A stretch of 64,000 nt of DNA from Wylensekiella montiformis (GTDB taxonomy: Bacteria > Bacillota > Negativicutes > Selenomonadales > Selenomonadaceae): assembly GCF_009697385.1 (NCBI RefSeq), contig NZ_VUNL01000009.1, positions 1-64,000 on the forward strand, written 5' to 3'. Positions 1 through 9,175 of this stretch are shown in pieces. The position numbers and the translations under genes are program-made. Each line of letters opens with the position of its first letter. Positions within the stretch are counted from its first letter, which is position 1. The notes below the pieces were generated by a model. That model saw only the letters and a list, made by a program, of their open reading frames with translations, was not told where the DNA came from and did not search any database.

Positions 1-4
1 GAAT

Positions 5-121
5 ATCCGGTGACGATGCCTGAATGGTTCCACCTGTTCCCATACCGAACACAGTAGTTAAGCATTCAGAGGCCGAAAGTACTTGTCTGGAGACGGGCTG
101 GGAGGATAGGAAGTTGCCGGT
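5..121 (+). rRNA. rrf: 5S ribosomal RNA
   Basis: The sequence has the 5S layout: the 5' strand CCGGTGAC (7-14) pairs with GTTGCCGG (113-120) to form helix I. The conserved stretch CCATACCGAACACAGTAGTTAAG lies inside and is shared by bacterial 5S rRNAs. The length is typical, near 115 bases. It is followed directly by an intrinsic terminator, as expected for the last gene of an rRNA operon, so 23S should lie just upstream of the window. Exact mature ends are uncertain by a few bases. Confidence 0.95.
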
Positions 122-130
122 TTCATTGAA

Positions 131-153
131 GGCGTCCTGCGGGGCGTCTTTTT
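131..153 (+). terminator. rRNA operon terminator
   Basis: A 7-bp hairpin (131-137 with 142-148, loop TGCG) is followed by TTTTT. It lies 10 bases past the 5S end and closes the rRNA transcription unit. Confidence 0.8.
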
Positions 154-165
154 CGTTGCATCAAA

Positions 166-196
166 GAAAAAAGCAGCTTTTCCGTTAGAAGCTGCT
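166..196 (-). terminator. terminator of the HD-GYP gene
   Basis: On the minus strand AGCAGCTT (196-189) pairs with AAGCTGCT (179-172), followed by TTTTTT. It lies 30 bases past the stop codon of the HD-GYP gene and faces the rRNA terminator, so the two units converge. Confidence 0.8.
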
Positions 197-225
197 CCTT
201 TGGCCGTGAATGGCCTGTGTCTGCA

Positions 226-1383
226 TCAATTTTCGCGTTCTGTGTTGTGAAGAAAAATAGATGGATCAATATTGATTTCGCGGATGAAATGACGAAGTTC
301 TCTGTCGCTGATGACGATTTCAATGGCCCGGTTTCCCGCCGGATCGGTGGAAAGATCAATGGTTTCCGGTTCATTCCGTACCTTTCCGTCGCGATCGGCA
401 AAGAGCACAATGGTCGGCGTTTCTGTCTTTCCAAACGTGCAGGAAGAAACGATGCCATATCCGTAGATGGTCTGCATTACCGTCCCTATCGGATAAAGCG
501 ATACATTGTTGAAGAACAGGGCGAGAAGGTCCGGATCAAACTGCCCTTTGCTGATATTGACCATGATGTTGCGGGCAATGTTTGGTGTATAGGCTTTTTT
601 ATAGGGGCGTTCGCTGGTCAGCGCATCGTAGACATCGGCGATTGCTACGATACGGGCATAACGATGAATCTTTTCGGCTGACAGGCCGCGCGGATAGCCT
701 GTCCCGTCCATGTGTTCATGATGTTCCGAGGCAATGGCCGCGAGAATGGCAGGAGATGGAAGACCGCGCTCCATGCGCATAATGCGTTTTGCTCCTTGAA
801 GCGGGTGCTGCTTGACCTGCTCGAATTCTTCCGCTGTCAGTCCGGTTGTTTTATTCAAAATGGCAGGGGGGACATTGATCTTTCCGAGATCATGCAAAAG
901 AGCGCCTAATGTGAGCAGGAGAAGTTCCTTTTTCGTATAATGGCAAAGGAGCCCCAGCATGGCGGACAGGATGGCGACGTTTACACTGTGCGCGAACGTG
1001 TACGTGTCGTGCAGGCGGATATCGGTGAGCTGCACCAGATTTTCCCGACGGTCGATGAGATCGAACAGGATATTTTCAGATACGGCCTGAATGCTTTTGG
1101 CATCAAACTGGCCGGTTTCTTCTACGGTCTGAAAGGCATTATAGACTTTTTCGATGGCATTGACGCGTGTTTTTTCCTGTACAATGTCCTGAGGCGGCAT
1201 CAGCTGGAAGTTGGGATTGGATGAGGTGACGGCAACGGTCGGAATGCCGATTTTCCGGAGCTGACGGATGTATTCTTTGGTGATGGGCTGTCCTTTGACC
1301 AGATAGCTTGCACCATGATGATTATAAATGCTTTGAGCGACGATCATGCCCTGTTTCAGTTTTTTTATCGGTAAGCGTATCAT
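226..1383 (-). CDS. HD-GYP domain cyclic-di-GMP phosphodiesterase
   Basis: The 385-residue protein has an N-terminal region of about 110 residues of the DUF3391-like type and a C-terminal HD-GYP domain. The metal-binding HD pair is at residues 164-165 (LLHDLGK), a further His is in KQHP near 193, the HH pair is at 221-222, and the GYP triad is at 229-231 (DGTGYPRGL) with a downstream Asp near 250. All signature residues are present, so hydrolysis of c-di-GMP is likely (family knowledge). There is no membrane segment, so it should be cytosolic. It is a single-gene unit transcribed divergently from the LCP gene. GAGGGG lies just before the ATG. Together with the two GGDEF proteins near 28-33 kb it points to active c-di-GMP signalling. 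Confidence 0.93.
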   Translation of the reverse strand: MIRLPIKKLKQGMIVAQSIYNHHGASYLVKGQPITKEYIRQLRKIGIPTVAVTSSNPNFQLMPPQDIVQEKTRVNAIEKVYNAFQTVEETGQFDAKSIQAVSENILFDLIDRRENLVQLTDIRLHDTYTFAHSVNVAILSAMLGLLCHYTKKELLLLTLGALLHDLGKINVPPAILNKTTGLTAEEFEQVKQHPLQGAKRIMRMERGLPSPAILAAIASEHHEHMDGTGYPRGLSAEKIHRYARIVAIADVYDALTSERPYKKAYTPNIARNIMVNISKGQFDPDLLALFFNNVSLYPIGTVMQTIYGYGIVSSCTFGKTETPTIVLFADRDGKVRNEPETIDLSTDPAGNRAIEIVISDRELRHFIREINIDPSIFLHNTEREN

Positions 1384-1443
1384 GAATCAGGACCCCTCCC
1401 TGCTGCTTTTGCGGCGATATGACGCAGCGATATATTCCTGTTT

Positions 1444-1472
1444 ATCATAACGTATTTTTTATTTTTTGAAAA
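1444..1472 (-). promoter_or_regulatory. promoter of the HD-GYP gene
   Basis: Minus strand -35 TTTTCA (1472-1467), 17-base AT-rich spacer, -10 TATGAT (1449-1444). It lies about 60 bases before the ATG. Confidence 0.55.
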
Positions 1473-1499
1473 GCGATTTATGTAAACGCCGCGATTTCA

Positions 1500-1528
1500 T
1501 TGCGGGAACAGGGGATATTTGTTATACT
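1500..1528 (+). promoter_or_regulatory. promoter of the LCP gene
   Basis: -35 TTGCGG (1500-1505), exact 17-base spacer, -10 TATACT (1523-1528). It lies 37 bases before the ATG at 1566. Confidence 0.65.
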
Positions 1529-1565
1529 TATTAAGTTGAATTTTTCGTATAAGGGGCGCGATACC

Positions 1566-2876
1566 ATGCGGCAGAAGCGCAGAAAGCGCAGTTATAAACG
1601 GTTGTGGCAGGCAGGAATTCTTTTTATGGTGATTCTTGCAGCCGGACTGGGGCTTTTTTTCGGCAAGATGCAAAACGGTACTTTGCCGGGGCAGGATGGC
1701 GATGGAAAGAATCGCATTGTACATGTTATGATTTTGGGGGTTGATCGTCGGGCTGATGATGCCGGGCGAAGCGATACGATGATGATTGCTTCTCTGGATC
1801 CGGACAAGGAAACGGCGTCGCTTCTTTCCGTGCCGCGTGATACGCGGGTGAAAATCGACGGGCATGGCTATGAGAAAATCAATCACGCCTATGCGTATGG
1901 AGGGCATGAGCTTTCCCAAAAGGCGGTAGAGCAGCTGCTCGGAGAGAAGATCGATCATTATATTCTCATCGATACGCGTTCCTTTGCACGGATTATTGAC
2001 GCGATGGGCGGTGTGGATATTCAGGTGGAAAAGCGCATGTATTATGAGGATCCCTGGGATGACAACGGCGGTCTGGTCATTGATCTTTATCCCGGGAAAC
2101 AGCATATGGACGGAGCAAAAGCGATCCAGTATGTGCGGTATCGTGACGGTGAGGGCGATATTGGGCGTATCGGCCGCCAGCAAAAGTTTGTGAAAGCCTG
2201 TCTGAATCAGCTGATTTCCCCGGAAATGCTGCCGAAACTGCCGAATTTGGTTGAGGAGATCCGTTCGGTGCTGGAAACGGATATGTCTCTGCCGGAGCTT
2301 CTGCAGTACGCGCATTTGCTGAAAAGTGTCCACGATCACGGGCTGACTGCGCAGATGGTGCCGGGGCAGCCCGGGTATCTCAAGGATGTCAGCTATTGGA
2401 TTCCGGACATCACGGATCTGAGGAAGATGGTGATGGAAGAATTGGGACTGGATTTTTCGGCCGAGGCTGAGGAAAAGGCAAAGGCCGATGAAGCGGAGTA
2501 TATGAAGAGCCTGCCGAAGGATATGCAGGTTCTGGCTCAGTCCAAAAATAACGGCACGATAAGGGACGACGGTGCGCAGGCCGAGCAGGAAGGCGATGCG
2601 GCTGCACCGATGGAGCCGTCCCAGATTTCGGTGATGGTGATTAATGACAGCGGGATCAACGGCGCCGGGGCAAAGGTGGCCGGGGTTCTTCAGCGGAAAG
2701 GGTTCATGATTTCCGGAGTGGAGACCGGCCGGACGAGTTCACGGCAGCATACAACCATTGTGACTTCCAAACGCAATACGGATGTGTTTTATGGAATGCC
2801 CTTCCGTTGTGTGATTATGGACGGCGGAAGTTCGAATCAGGCAGTCGTTCATATCGGGCTGGATTATCGGCCATGA
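1566..2876 (+). CDS. LytR-CpsA-Psr (LCP) family cell-wall ligase with LytR_C domain
   Basis: The 436-residue protein has a basic N-terminus and one membrane anchor (about residues 14-33), so the catalytic part is outside the membrane. LCP signatures are visible: LGVDRR, RSDTMMI, VPRDTRV and YVRYRDGEGDIGRIGRQQ, with the Arg/Asp residues that bind the polyprenyl pyrophosphate head group. The last 85 residues (from ISVMVINDSG) match the LytR C-terminal domain. The family transfers glycopolymers from lipid carriers to peptidoglycan or proteins. The ATG at 1566 was chosen because AAGGGG sits just upstream and the hydrophobic anchor then falls at the right place. An in-frame upstream ATTG/TTG at 1500 overlaps the promoter and is unlikely to be used. 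Confidence 0.9.
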   Translation: MRQKRRKRSYKRLWQAGILFMVILAAGLGLFFGKMQNGTLPGQDGDGKNRIVHVMILGVDRRADDAGRSDTMMIASLDPDKETASLLSVPRDTRVKIDGHGYEKINHAYAYGGHELSQKAVEQLLGEKIDHYILIDTRSFARIIDAMGGVDIQVEKRMYYEDPWDDNGGLVIDLYPGKQHMDGAKAIQYVRYRDGEGDIGRIGRQQKFVKACLNQLISPEMLPKLPNLVEEIRSVLETDMSLPELLQYAHLLKSVHDHGLTAQMVPGQPGYLKDVSYWIPDITDLRKMVMEELGLDFSAEAEEKAKADEAEYMKSLPKDMQVLAQSKNNGTIRDDGAQAEQEGDAAAPMEPSQISVMVINDSGINGAGAKVAGVLQRKGFMISGVETGRTSSRQHTTIVTSKRNTDVFYGMPFRCVIMDGGSSNQAVVHIGLDYRP

Positions 2877-2960
2877 ATGAGAGACGGGGCAGCTGCTCCG
2901 TCTGCTTATTATAGACGAACTGATATTCTGATTTTACGCGGATTCAGAGGTGAACAGATT

Positions 2961-4922
2961 TTGAGTATATTGAAGGTACAGGGACTGAGTAAATCGTTTG
3001 GCGTGGAAACGCTGTTTCATGATGTGTCGTTTGAGATAGGCCGCGGCGATCATGTGGGATTTGTCGGCGCCAATGGCGCGGGGAAAACGACGCTGATGAA
3101 GATCTTGATGGGAAAAGAGGAGGCAGACGGCGGCTCCGTGCAGTTTGACCGGGCCGCTACGGTCGGGTATGTTGAGCAGCAGGCCGATTTCGGGGAAGGA
3201 ACGCTCTATGAGGAATTCAAGCGGGCCTTTGAAGATGTCATGGAACTTGGCGAACGAAAGCGTGAGCTGGAACGGCGGATTGAAACGGAGCAGGACGAAG
3301 CGCTCATGGAGGAATACGGCCGGGTTGTGGAACGATTCGAGCAGCTGGAAGGCTATGATTATGAAAGCCGTATCCGCCGTGTGGCGTTTGGTCTTGGGTT
3401 TACGGAAGAGGATTTTGAGCGGGATGCAGCGCATTTTTCCGGCGGACAGAAAACGAGGATCTGTCTGGCGAAAGCGCTGCTTCGCGAGCCGGATTTTCTG
3501 TTTTTGGATGAGCCGACCAATCATCTCGATATCCATATGATCGAATGGCTGGAACGTTTTCTGAAAAATTATCGCGGCGGCGTATTGATTATTTCGCATG
3601 ACCGCTATTTTCTGGATCGGGTCGCTGCGCGTATTATCGAGCTGTCTGACCGGACTGTGACGAGCTATGAGGGAAATTATACGCATTTTATGCAGGTTCG
3701 GACGCAGCGCCGCGAGGCCTTAAAATCTGCTTATGAAAAGCAGCAGGAACATATTCGCAAGACGGAGGAATACATCCGAAAATATAAGGCGGGAATCAAA
3801 TCCAAGCAGGCAAGGGGACGCCAGAGCCAGCTCAATCGTTTGGAACGCATTGTAGTGCCGCCGGAAGAGGCTTCGTTTAGTTATTTTGCCTTTCACAAAC
3901 CGCCGGAATGCGCACAGCGGGTCGCGGAATTGGAGGATGTATCGGTTTCTTTTGGATCGAAGGATATTTTCCGCCATCTTTCTCTGCTGATCCGCAGGGG
4001 CGACGGCGTTGCACTGGTTGGACCGAACGGGGCGGGCAAGACGACGCTGCTTCGCGTTCTGGTCGGGGAACTGCAGTCGGAGACAGGACAGGTCAAAATC
4101 GGCAGCCGGGTCAAGATTGGCTATTTTTCCCAGCAGCACGAGGGCCTGCATATGGAGCAGACCGTTTTGGACGAGATACGATATGAATACGGGCTGGATG
4201 AAGAGCAAGCCCGGCGCTATCTGGGGGCCTTTCTCTTTCATGGCGATGAAGTTCTGCGGCGTATCAGTGATTTATCCGGCGGAGAACAGTCCAGAGTGGC
4301 CTTTTTGAAGCTCATGCTGACCGGCGCGAATTTTCTCGTGCTGGACGAGCCGACCAATCATCTCGATATTCCTGCCCGCGAGGCGGTGGAGGAGGCGCTC
4401 ATGGCCTATCCGGGTACCTTTCTGGCCGTTTCGCACGATCGGTATTTTCTTGACAAGGTCGCGAACTGTACGTTGGAACTCGATCATGGGCATCTTACGG
4501 AGTACCCCGGGAACTACAGCTACTATCTCATGAAGAAAGAGCTGGCGGAACAGGAGGAAGAGGCGCGGCAGGAAGAAGCGGCGCGCAGGAGTCCGGAATC
4601 TGATGGAAAAAAGACAAAAACCGATTCCTATACGGCCATGAAGCAGGCGGAAGATGATCGGCAGAGAAAGGCCCGGAAGGAACAGGCTGAACGTGGGCGC
4701 ATTCAGAGTATGAGCGAGACCAGACGCGCGGAACTGATTCAGCGGGCGGAAGCCGAAATCGCCATGGCGGAGGCCGAACTGAAGGGGCTGGAGTATCAGA
4801 TGAACGATCCTGCTGTTCAATCGGATCCGGGCAGGAGCCGGAGTATCGCTGAAGCATATGCGGCCAAGGAAAGAGAAATCGAGCAGCGCTATGAAAAATG
4901 GGAGCAGCTGACGGAAGCATAA
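2961..4922 (+). CDS. ABC-F family ATPase (YdiF/Uup type)
   Basis: The 653-residue soluble protein holds two ABC ATPase domains without membrane segments. Walker A motifs are GANGAGKTTL and GPNGAGKTTL, signatures are FSGGQKTR and LSGGEQSR, and both Walker B regions read LDEPTNHLDI. Between them is the basic ABC_tran_Xtn linker (KYKAGIKSKQARGRQSQLNR), which reaches the ribosomal E site in this family. The last 120 residues form a charged coiled coil (ABC_tran CTD). ABC-F proteins act on ribosomes and some give antibiotic resistance. This architecture is the housekeeping kind, so a resistance role is not claimed. TTG 2961 is chosen because AGAGGTG lies 8 bases upstream and the domain starts at once. 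An in-frame ATG at 2877 would add an unrelated 28-residue lead. Confidence 0.9.
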   Translation: MSILKVQGLSKSFGVETLFHDVSFEIGRGDHVGFVGANGAGKTTLMKILMGKEEADGGSVQFDRAATVGYVEQQADFGEGTLYEEFKRAFEDVMELGERKRELERRIETEQDEALMEEYGRVVERFEQLEGYDYESRIRRVAFGLGFTEEDFERDAAHFSGGQKTRICLAKALLREPDFLFLDEPTNHLDIHMIEWLERFLKNYRGGVLIISHDRYFLDRVAARIIELSDRTVTSYEGNYTHFMQVRTQRREALKSAYEKQQEHIRKTEEYIRKYKAGIKSKQARGRQSQLNRLERIVVPPEEASFSYFAFHKPPECAQRVAELEDVSVSFGSKDIFRHLSLLIRRGDGVALVGPNGAGKTTLLRVLVGELQSETGQVKIGSRVKIGYFSQQHEGLHMEQTVLDEIRYEYGLDEEQARRYLGAFLFHGDEVLRRISDLSGGEQSRVAFLKLMLTGANFLVLDEPTNHLDIPAREAVEEALMAYPGTFLAVSHDRYFLDKVANCTLELDHGHLTEYPGNYSYYLMKKELAEQEEEARQEEAARRSPESDGKKTKTDSYTAMKQAEDDRQRKARKEQAERGRIQSMSETRRAELIQRAEAEIAMAEAELKGLEYQMNDPAVQSDPGRSRSIAEAYAAKEREIEQRYEKWEQLTEA

Positions 4923-4944
4923 GGCTGGGCAGGAGGGACAGGAA

Positions 4945-7167
4945 ATGGCAAAGCCGGATTTTCAACAGACGACATTGGGCTTTCAGACAGACGAGGAGCT
5001 GGTGGGGCTGGTGGACCGTATCGTTTTCGCCAGTGACGACGGGATGTTTTCCGTATTCCGGTTGTGTCCGGTCCAGCAGAATAGCCGTGTGACGGTAACG
5101 GTTCGTGCAGAACCGCCGTTGGTCGGTCAGCAGCTGCATCTGAAGGGGAAATGGGTCAGTCATCCCCGCTTCGGCCAACAGTTTCAGGCGGAAAGCATTC
5201 GGCTGGAATCCCCGACCGGCTTGGATGGAATCGAGCGCTTTCTGGCCTCCGGGGTCATCGATGGCGTCGGCCCCGCGATGGCACATCGTATCGTAAGTTG
5301 TTTTGGAACGGATACCATGGATATTCTTGAGCATCATCCGCATCAGCTGGAACAGGTCGAGGGCATCGGGAAAAAAACGGCTGAGAAGATCGCCGCTTCG
5401 TATCGGGACCAATCCGAGCTGCGGGAAATCATGATCTGGCTGGAAGGACATGGCGTATCTGGCGCGTTTGCCGCCAGAATTTATAAGAAGTACAGTTCTT
5501 TTTCTTTGGACATACTGGAACATCATCCGTATCAGCTGGCGAGAGATATTGAAGGCATCGGCTTTGCCACTGCAGATGCCATCGCCAGCTCGTCCGGCGT
5601 GTCACGGGAGGATGCGAGCCGCATAGCGGCTGGCATTGATTACGCATTGCAGCAGATTGCGGTCAACGGGCATTGCTGTATTCCTGAAGAACCGCTGATC
5701 GACAAGGCGGCGAAGCTGCTGCAGACGGATCATGAAACCGTGCGCGATGTTCTGAGAAAACAGTTGGACAGCAAACAGCTGGCTGTGGAATACCTTGGGA
5801 CCCGGCCGCTGATTTATCCGGCATATCTTTATCGGGCGGAACGCAAGACGGCCGAGAAGCTGTTGTACCTGCAGAAGTATGCGGAGCCGATTCAGGCGGA
5901 GGACGCGGAGCGGCGGGTTGAGGATTGGGAGCATCAGACGGGACTGGCTCTGGCAGACGCCCAGCGCGAGGCGCTGGCGGCAGTTCTGATGCATGGTGTT
6001 TTTGTACTCACTGGCGGTCCGGGTACAGGTAAGACTACCGTAATACGCGGTATGCTGGAGCTTTTGGAGCAGGAGGGGCTGGAACTTTTACTGGGGGCGC
6101 CGACGGGAAGGGCGGCCAAACGGCTGACTGAGGCGACCGGGCGCAGGGCTTTGACGGTTCATCGCATGCTGGAAGCGCAGGGCGGACGTCAGGACGACGG
6201 CGCGTCGATGTTTGCCAAGGATTCGGAGGAGCAGCTGGAAGCAGATGCGATCATCCTCGATGAGGTTTCTATGATGGACATTGTGCTGATGCAGCATTTT
6301 CTGGAGGCTGTGCCGGACGGATGCCATGTTATTTTAGTTGGTGATGTCGATCAGCTTCCGGCTGTCGGGCCCGGCTCTGTGCTGAAAGATATTCTGAGAT
6401 CCGGGGTTATTCCAAGCGTACGCCTGACGGAGGTATTTCGTCAGAATGAAGAGAGCAGCATCGTGTTGAATGCTCATGCGATCAATGCCGGACGAATGCC
6501 GGTATGCAATCCGTCCGGGGATTTTCAATTTATTGATTTGCCGGATGAGCAGGCTGTCGCGGACCGGATTGTGGAACTTTGCGTAAAGGAATTGCCGAAG
6601 CAAGGCTGGAATCCGATGACGGATGTTCAGGTTTTATCGCCAATGCATCGATTGGCCTGCGGCGTCGCCAATCTGAATAAGCGCCTGCAGGCTGCGCTGA
6701 ATCCCCCGTCTTCGTCCAAGGCGGAATTTGTCAACAGCGTGCAGATTTTTCGCCTGGGTGATAAGGTGATGCAGACGAAAAACAATTATATGAAGCGGGT
6801 ATTTAATGGTGATATCGGTTTTATCACAGAAGTGGAATCCGATCACATTACCGTCCGTTTTCAGGAAGATCTTTGTGTCGATTATGAGCGGAATGAATTG
6901 GGGGAGCTGCAGCTTTCTTATGCGATGAGTGTCCATAAAAGTCAGGGAAGTGAATATCCGGTTATTCTGCTTCCTCTGACACCGGGACATCGGATTATGC
7001 TTCAGCGAAATCTTTTATATACGGCAGTCACACGGGCAAAGAAGCAGGTTATTTTATTGGGATCCAAAGCGGCATTAAACACGGCGGTGGAAAATGATCG
7101 CATGCGAAAACGCTATACGCTTTTGGCGGAACGCCTCGCTCGTTTATCCGGTGATAAGGAGCGCTAA
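4945..7167 (+). CDS. recD2: SF1B helicase, RecD2 type
   Basis: The 740-residue protein matches RecD2: an N-terminal OB-like region (about 1-90), helix-hairpin-helix segments (about 90-220, with VEGIGKKTAEKIA and IEGIGFATADAIA), then a superfamily 1B helicase core. Walker A is TGGPGTGKTT near residue 360, motif II is IILDEVSMMD, and motif VI contains YTAVTRAKK near the C-terminus. This long N-terminal form occurs in bacteria without RecBC and unwinds DNA 5' to 3', with links to replication-fork and mismatch repair. It starts 22 bases after the ABC-F stop with AGGAGGGA upstream, so the LCP, ABC-F and recD2 genes are likely cotranscribed. Confidence 0.92.
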   Translation: MAKPDFQQTTLGFQTDEELVGLVDRIVFASDDGMFSVFRLCPVQQNSRVTVTVRAEPPLVGQQLHLKGKWVSHPRFGQQFQAESIRLESPTGLDGIERFLASGVIDGVGPAMAHRIVSCFGTDTMDILEHHPHQLEQVEGIGKKTAEKIAASYRDQSELREIMIWLEGHGVSGAFAARIYKKYSSFSLDILEHHPYQLARDIEGIGFATADAIASSSGVSREDASRIAAGIDYALQQIAVNGHCCIPEEPLIDKAAKLLQTDHETVRDVLRKQLDSKQLAVEYLGTRPLIYPAYLYRAERKTAEKLLYLQKYAEPIQAEDAERRVEDWEHQTGLALADAQREALAAVLMHGVFVLTGGPGTGKTTVIRGMLELLEQEGLELLLGAPTGRAAKRLTEATGRRALTVHRMLEAQGGRQDDGASMFAKDSEEQLEADAIILDEVSMMDIVLMQHFLEAVPDGCHVILVGDVDQLPAVGPGSVLKDILRSGVIPSVRLTEVFRQNEESSIVLNAHAINAGRMPVCNPSGDFQFIDLPDEQAVADRIVELCVKELPKQGWNPMTDVQVLSPMHRLACGVANLNKRLQAALNPPSSSKAEFVNSVQIFRLGDKVMQTKNNYMKRVFNGDIGFITEVESDHITVRFQEDLCVDYERNELGELQLSYAMSVHKSQGSEYPVILLPLTPGHRIMLQRNLLYTAVTRAKKQVILLGSKAALNTAVENDRMRKRYTLLAERLARLSGDKER

Positions 7168-7296
7168 GATTTCCATTTCTGCAGGCGGGAGATAAACGCC
7201 CCAAAAGCCCGGAATAAGTATTCCCTTATTTCACGGAGGATCCTTTTCGGGCTGAATCCATACGATAAATTTTTGATAAAAAAGATTCAGATAGCC

Positions 7297-7325
7297 TTGC
7301 GGGATAAGGTATCTTTTGCTAGAAT
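7297..7325 (+). promoter_or_regulatory. promoter of the small coiled-coil gene
   Basis: -35 TTGCGG (7297-7302), 17-base spacer, -10 TAGAAT (7320-7325), 38 bases before the ATG at 7364. Upstream, AGCCCG (7206-7211) and CGGGCT (about 7246-7251) can pair as a long-loop hairpin that may end recD2. Confidence 0.65.
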
Positions 7326-7363
7326 GAAAAGTGGTAAATTTAGAAAGGAAAGGGAGATCTTTT

Positions 7364-7567
7364 ATGGCTAGAAAAACAAATTATACGGAAAAGATTGCAG
7401 CACTTGAAGCGAAAATCGCGAAAAAACAGGATGAGCTGAAAAAACTCAAACAGCAGCTTTCTGAACTGAAGGCCAAAAAGGCCAGTGAAGATTATCAGGA
7501 ATTGACGGAATACATGCAGGCTAATAATCTGACGGTATCGGAAGTTCTTGCTTCCATCAAAGGCTGA
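7364..7567 (+). CDS. small Lys-rich coiled-coil protein
   Basis: A 67-residue protein. Residues 6-45 are a highly charged coiled coil (IAALEAKIAKKQDELKKLKQ). The C-terminal 20 residues (ELTEYMQANNLTVSEVLASIKG) look like a small helical tail similar to the end of H-NS-like or Spo0E-like mini-proteins. The gene is monocistronic: its own promoter at 7297, a strong GAAAGGAAAGGGAG ribosome site, and a strong terminator right behind it. That arrangement suggests an abundant small protein. I do not recognise its family; a DNA-binding or structural role is only a guess. The GTG at 7331 in frame lies upstream of the ribosome site and is not used. Confidence 0.75.
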   Translation: MARKTNYTEKIAALEAKIAKKQDELKKLKQQLSELKAKKASEDYQELTEYMQANNLTVSEVLASIKG

Positions 7568-7581
7568 TTCTTTGCTGCAGA

Positions 7582-7635
7582 AGAGCTGCGGTACGGGATG
7601 GATGCGTTCCATCTGGTGCACAGCTCTTTTTTTTT
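7582..7635 (+). terminator. intrinsic terminator
   Basis: AGAGCTG (7582-7588) pairs with CAGCTCT (7621-7627). Inner helices GTAC/GTGC and GATGGA/TCCATC extend the stem, and nine T follow. It is a long stem with a short TGCG loop, placed 15 bases after the stop. Confidence 0.85.
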
Positions 7636-7685
7636 CAGTTTATCAAAGCGCAGGGAAAGAGCTGACTGGCGATTTTTGCGGTTCG

Positions 7686-7694
7686 TGGTATAAT
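7686..7694 (+). promoter_or_regulatory. extended -10 promoter of the SGNH hydrolase gene
   Basis: TGgTATAAT, an extended -10 element, lies 53 bases before the ATG at 7748. No good -35 is visible, which fits extended -10 promoters. Confidence 0.5.
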
Positions 7695-7747
7695 AAAAAG
7701 ATGTACGCATACAGGATGATTGTGAAGAATGGAGTTTTTTCTATACC

Positions 7748-9139
7748 ATGAAACGATTGCAAAAGAGATGGATAATAACGGGCGTTCTTGGTCTGGCCGC
7801 ATGTCTGTCGGCCGGCATAGAACCGGTGGCAGCCGAATCGGCTGCTCATGCTGTACGAAGCGTGAAGACGGCGCCGGATGTGCCGAGGGTGATCGCTCTG
7901 GGAAAGCGGGAGTCAGCGAGTCCTTCGGAAACTGGTTCGGTGATTCCGGCGGTGAAGGAAATCCGGAATGTCCGGCTGGAATGGCCGGAAAGACCGGGAG
8001 CTGTCCAGTATCAGGTTGTTTTGCTCCGGTCGGAAAACGATGAGGCAGCGAATATTGTCCTGACGCGTGATGCGGTATTTACAAACGGGGTAGATATTAA
8101 CCTGAGCCGGTTCGGCAAAGCTGCCGGCGGATTTTATTGGAAGGTATGCGCGCAGGACTATGAAGGCCGGCCCCTTGGGCATTTTTCTAAACCGAAGCCG
8201 ATTACAGAGGGCAGCACCTTGAATCCTGAGGCACCGAAGCCGACGACGCAGTTTGAGCGTATGGACTACGTTCCAGTTTATCCGGTGTTTTCGTGGATTC
8301 CTGTAGATGGCGCCAAGCATCATGAAGTGGAAGTTTATCGGGAAAATGACTGGGGAGATTCTCTGGTACACCGGTTGTCCGCGGAGGAATATGATGTGTA
8401 TGAGATGGGTGGCTATACGACGCCGGGACGTTATTTCTGGCGGGTTCGTTCTCTGGATGAAACAGGAAATCCCATCAGCGGATGGTCGGAGAAAAGCCGA
8501 TTCACGGTGACGAGTCCCGTGCCGGTTGCGGCGCTGGGAGACAGTATCACGCATGGCGGCGGCGCCATGTCTGTACCGCCGGGCTATCTGCTGTATGACT
8601 GGGAGACGTATTCGCCGGTTCCGGTCAAGAATATCGGTTTCAGCGGAAATACGACGGAGGATATGATTGAGCGGTTTGAACGGGATGTCCTGCCGTTTTC
8701 TCCGCGCATTCTGGTCATCATGGGGGGCGTCAATGATTATCGCGGGACGGTAAACGGCTGGACAACGGTTCAGCATTTGAAGACCCTGCGCGATAAATGC
8801 GATGCCTACGGCATTATTCCCGTCTTTGCCACCGTCACGCCGATCAATCCGGATCTGATGGCCCGGCGCGCGCATATTGAGGCGCCGCCTTTGGACTGGC
8901 AGGTTCATCAGCAGTATATCAATGACTGGATTATGAGACAGACTTATTGCGTGGACGTGTCCACCATGCTGGCGGATGGAACAGGATGTCTGCGGTCAAA
9001 TTATACAACAGATGGCCTGCATCCAGATTATTTTGGGAAAAAATACATTGGGGAACGGATTGGCCAGTACCTGCTGCGAACGTTTCCGTGGATTACGGCG
9101 GGACTGGTTAAAAAGCCGGTTCCCGTATTCGGACAGTAA
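7748..9139 (+). CDS. secreted SGNH/GDSL-family hydrolase with fibronectin-like N-terminal region
   Basis: The 463-residue protein starts with a signal peptide (about 1-30, cut near VAAES). Residues about 75-250 look like two beta-sandwich modules (YQVVLLRSEN..., HHEVEVYREN...). The C-terminal half is an SGNH hydrolase: block I VAALGDSITHGG (nucleophile Ser), block II Gly in GFSGNTTEDM, block III IMGGVNDY (Asn), block V DGLHPDYFGKKY (Asp-His). All four catalytic positions are present, so it should be an exported esterase or acetylhydrolase acting on envelope or dietary glycans; the substrate is unknown. It is followed at 36 bases by a small membrane-protein gene, so the two may form one unit. 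Confidence 0.85.
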   Translation: MKRLQKRWIITGVLGLAACLSAGIEPVAAESAAHAVRSVKTAPDVPRVIALGKRESASPSETGSVIPAVKEIRNVRLEWPERPGAVQYQVVLLRSENDEAANIVLTRDAVFTNGVDINLSRFGKAAGGFYWKVCAQDYEGRPLGHFSKPKPITEGSTLNPEAPKPTTQFERMDYVPVYPVFSWIPVDGAKHHEVEVYRENDWGDSLVHRLSAEEYDVYEMGGYTTPGRYFWRVRSLDETGNPISGWSEKSRFTVTSPVPVAALGDSITHGGGAMSVPPGYLLYDWETYSPVPVKNIGFSGNTTEDMIERFERDVLPFSPRILVIMGGVNDYRGTVNGWTTVQHLKTLRDKCDAYGIIPVFATVTPINPDLMARRAHIEAPPLDWQVHQQYINDWIMRQTYCVDVSTMLADGTGCLRSNYTTDGLHPDYFGKKYIGERIGQYLLRTFPWITAGLVKKPVPVFGQ

Positions 9140-9175
9140 GACAGCAGCGTGAAATATGAAAAAGGGAGAGGAACC

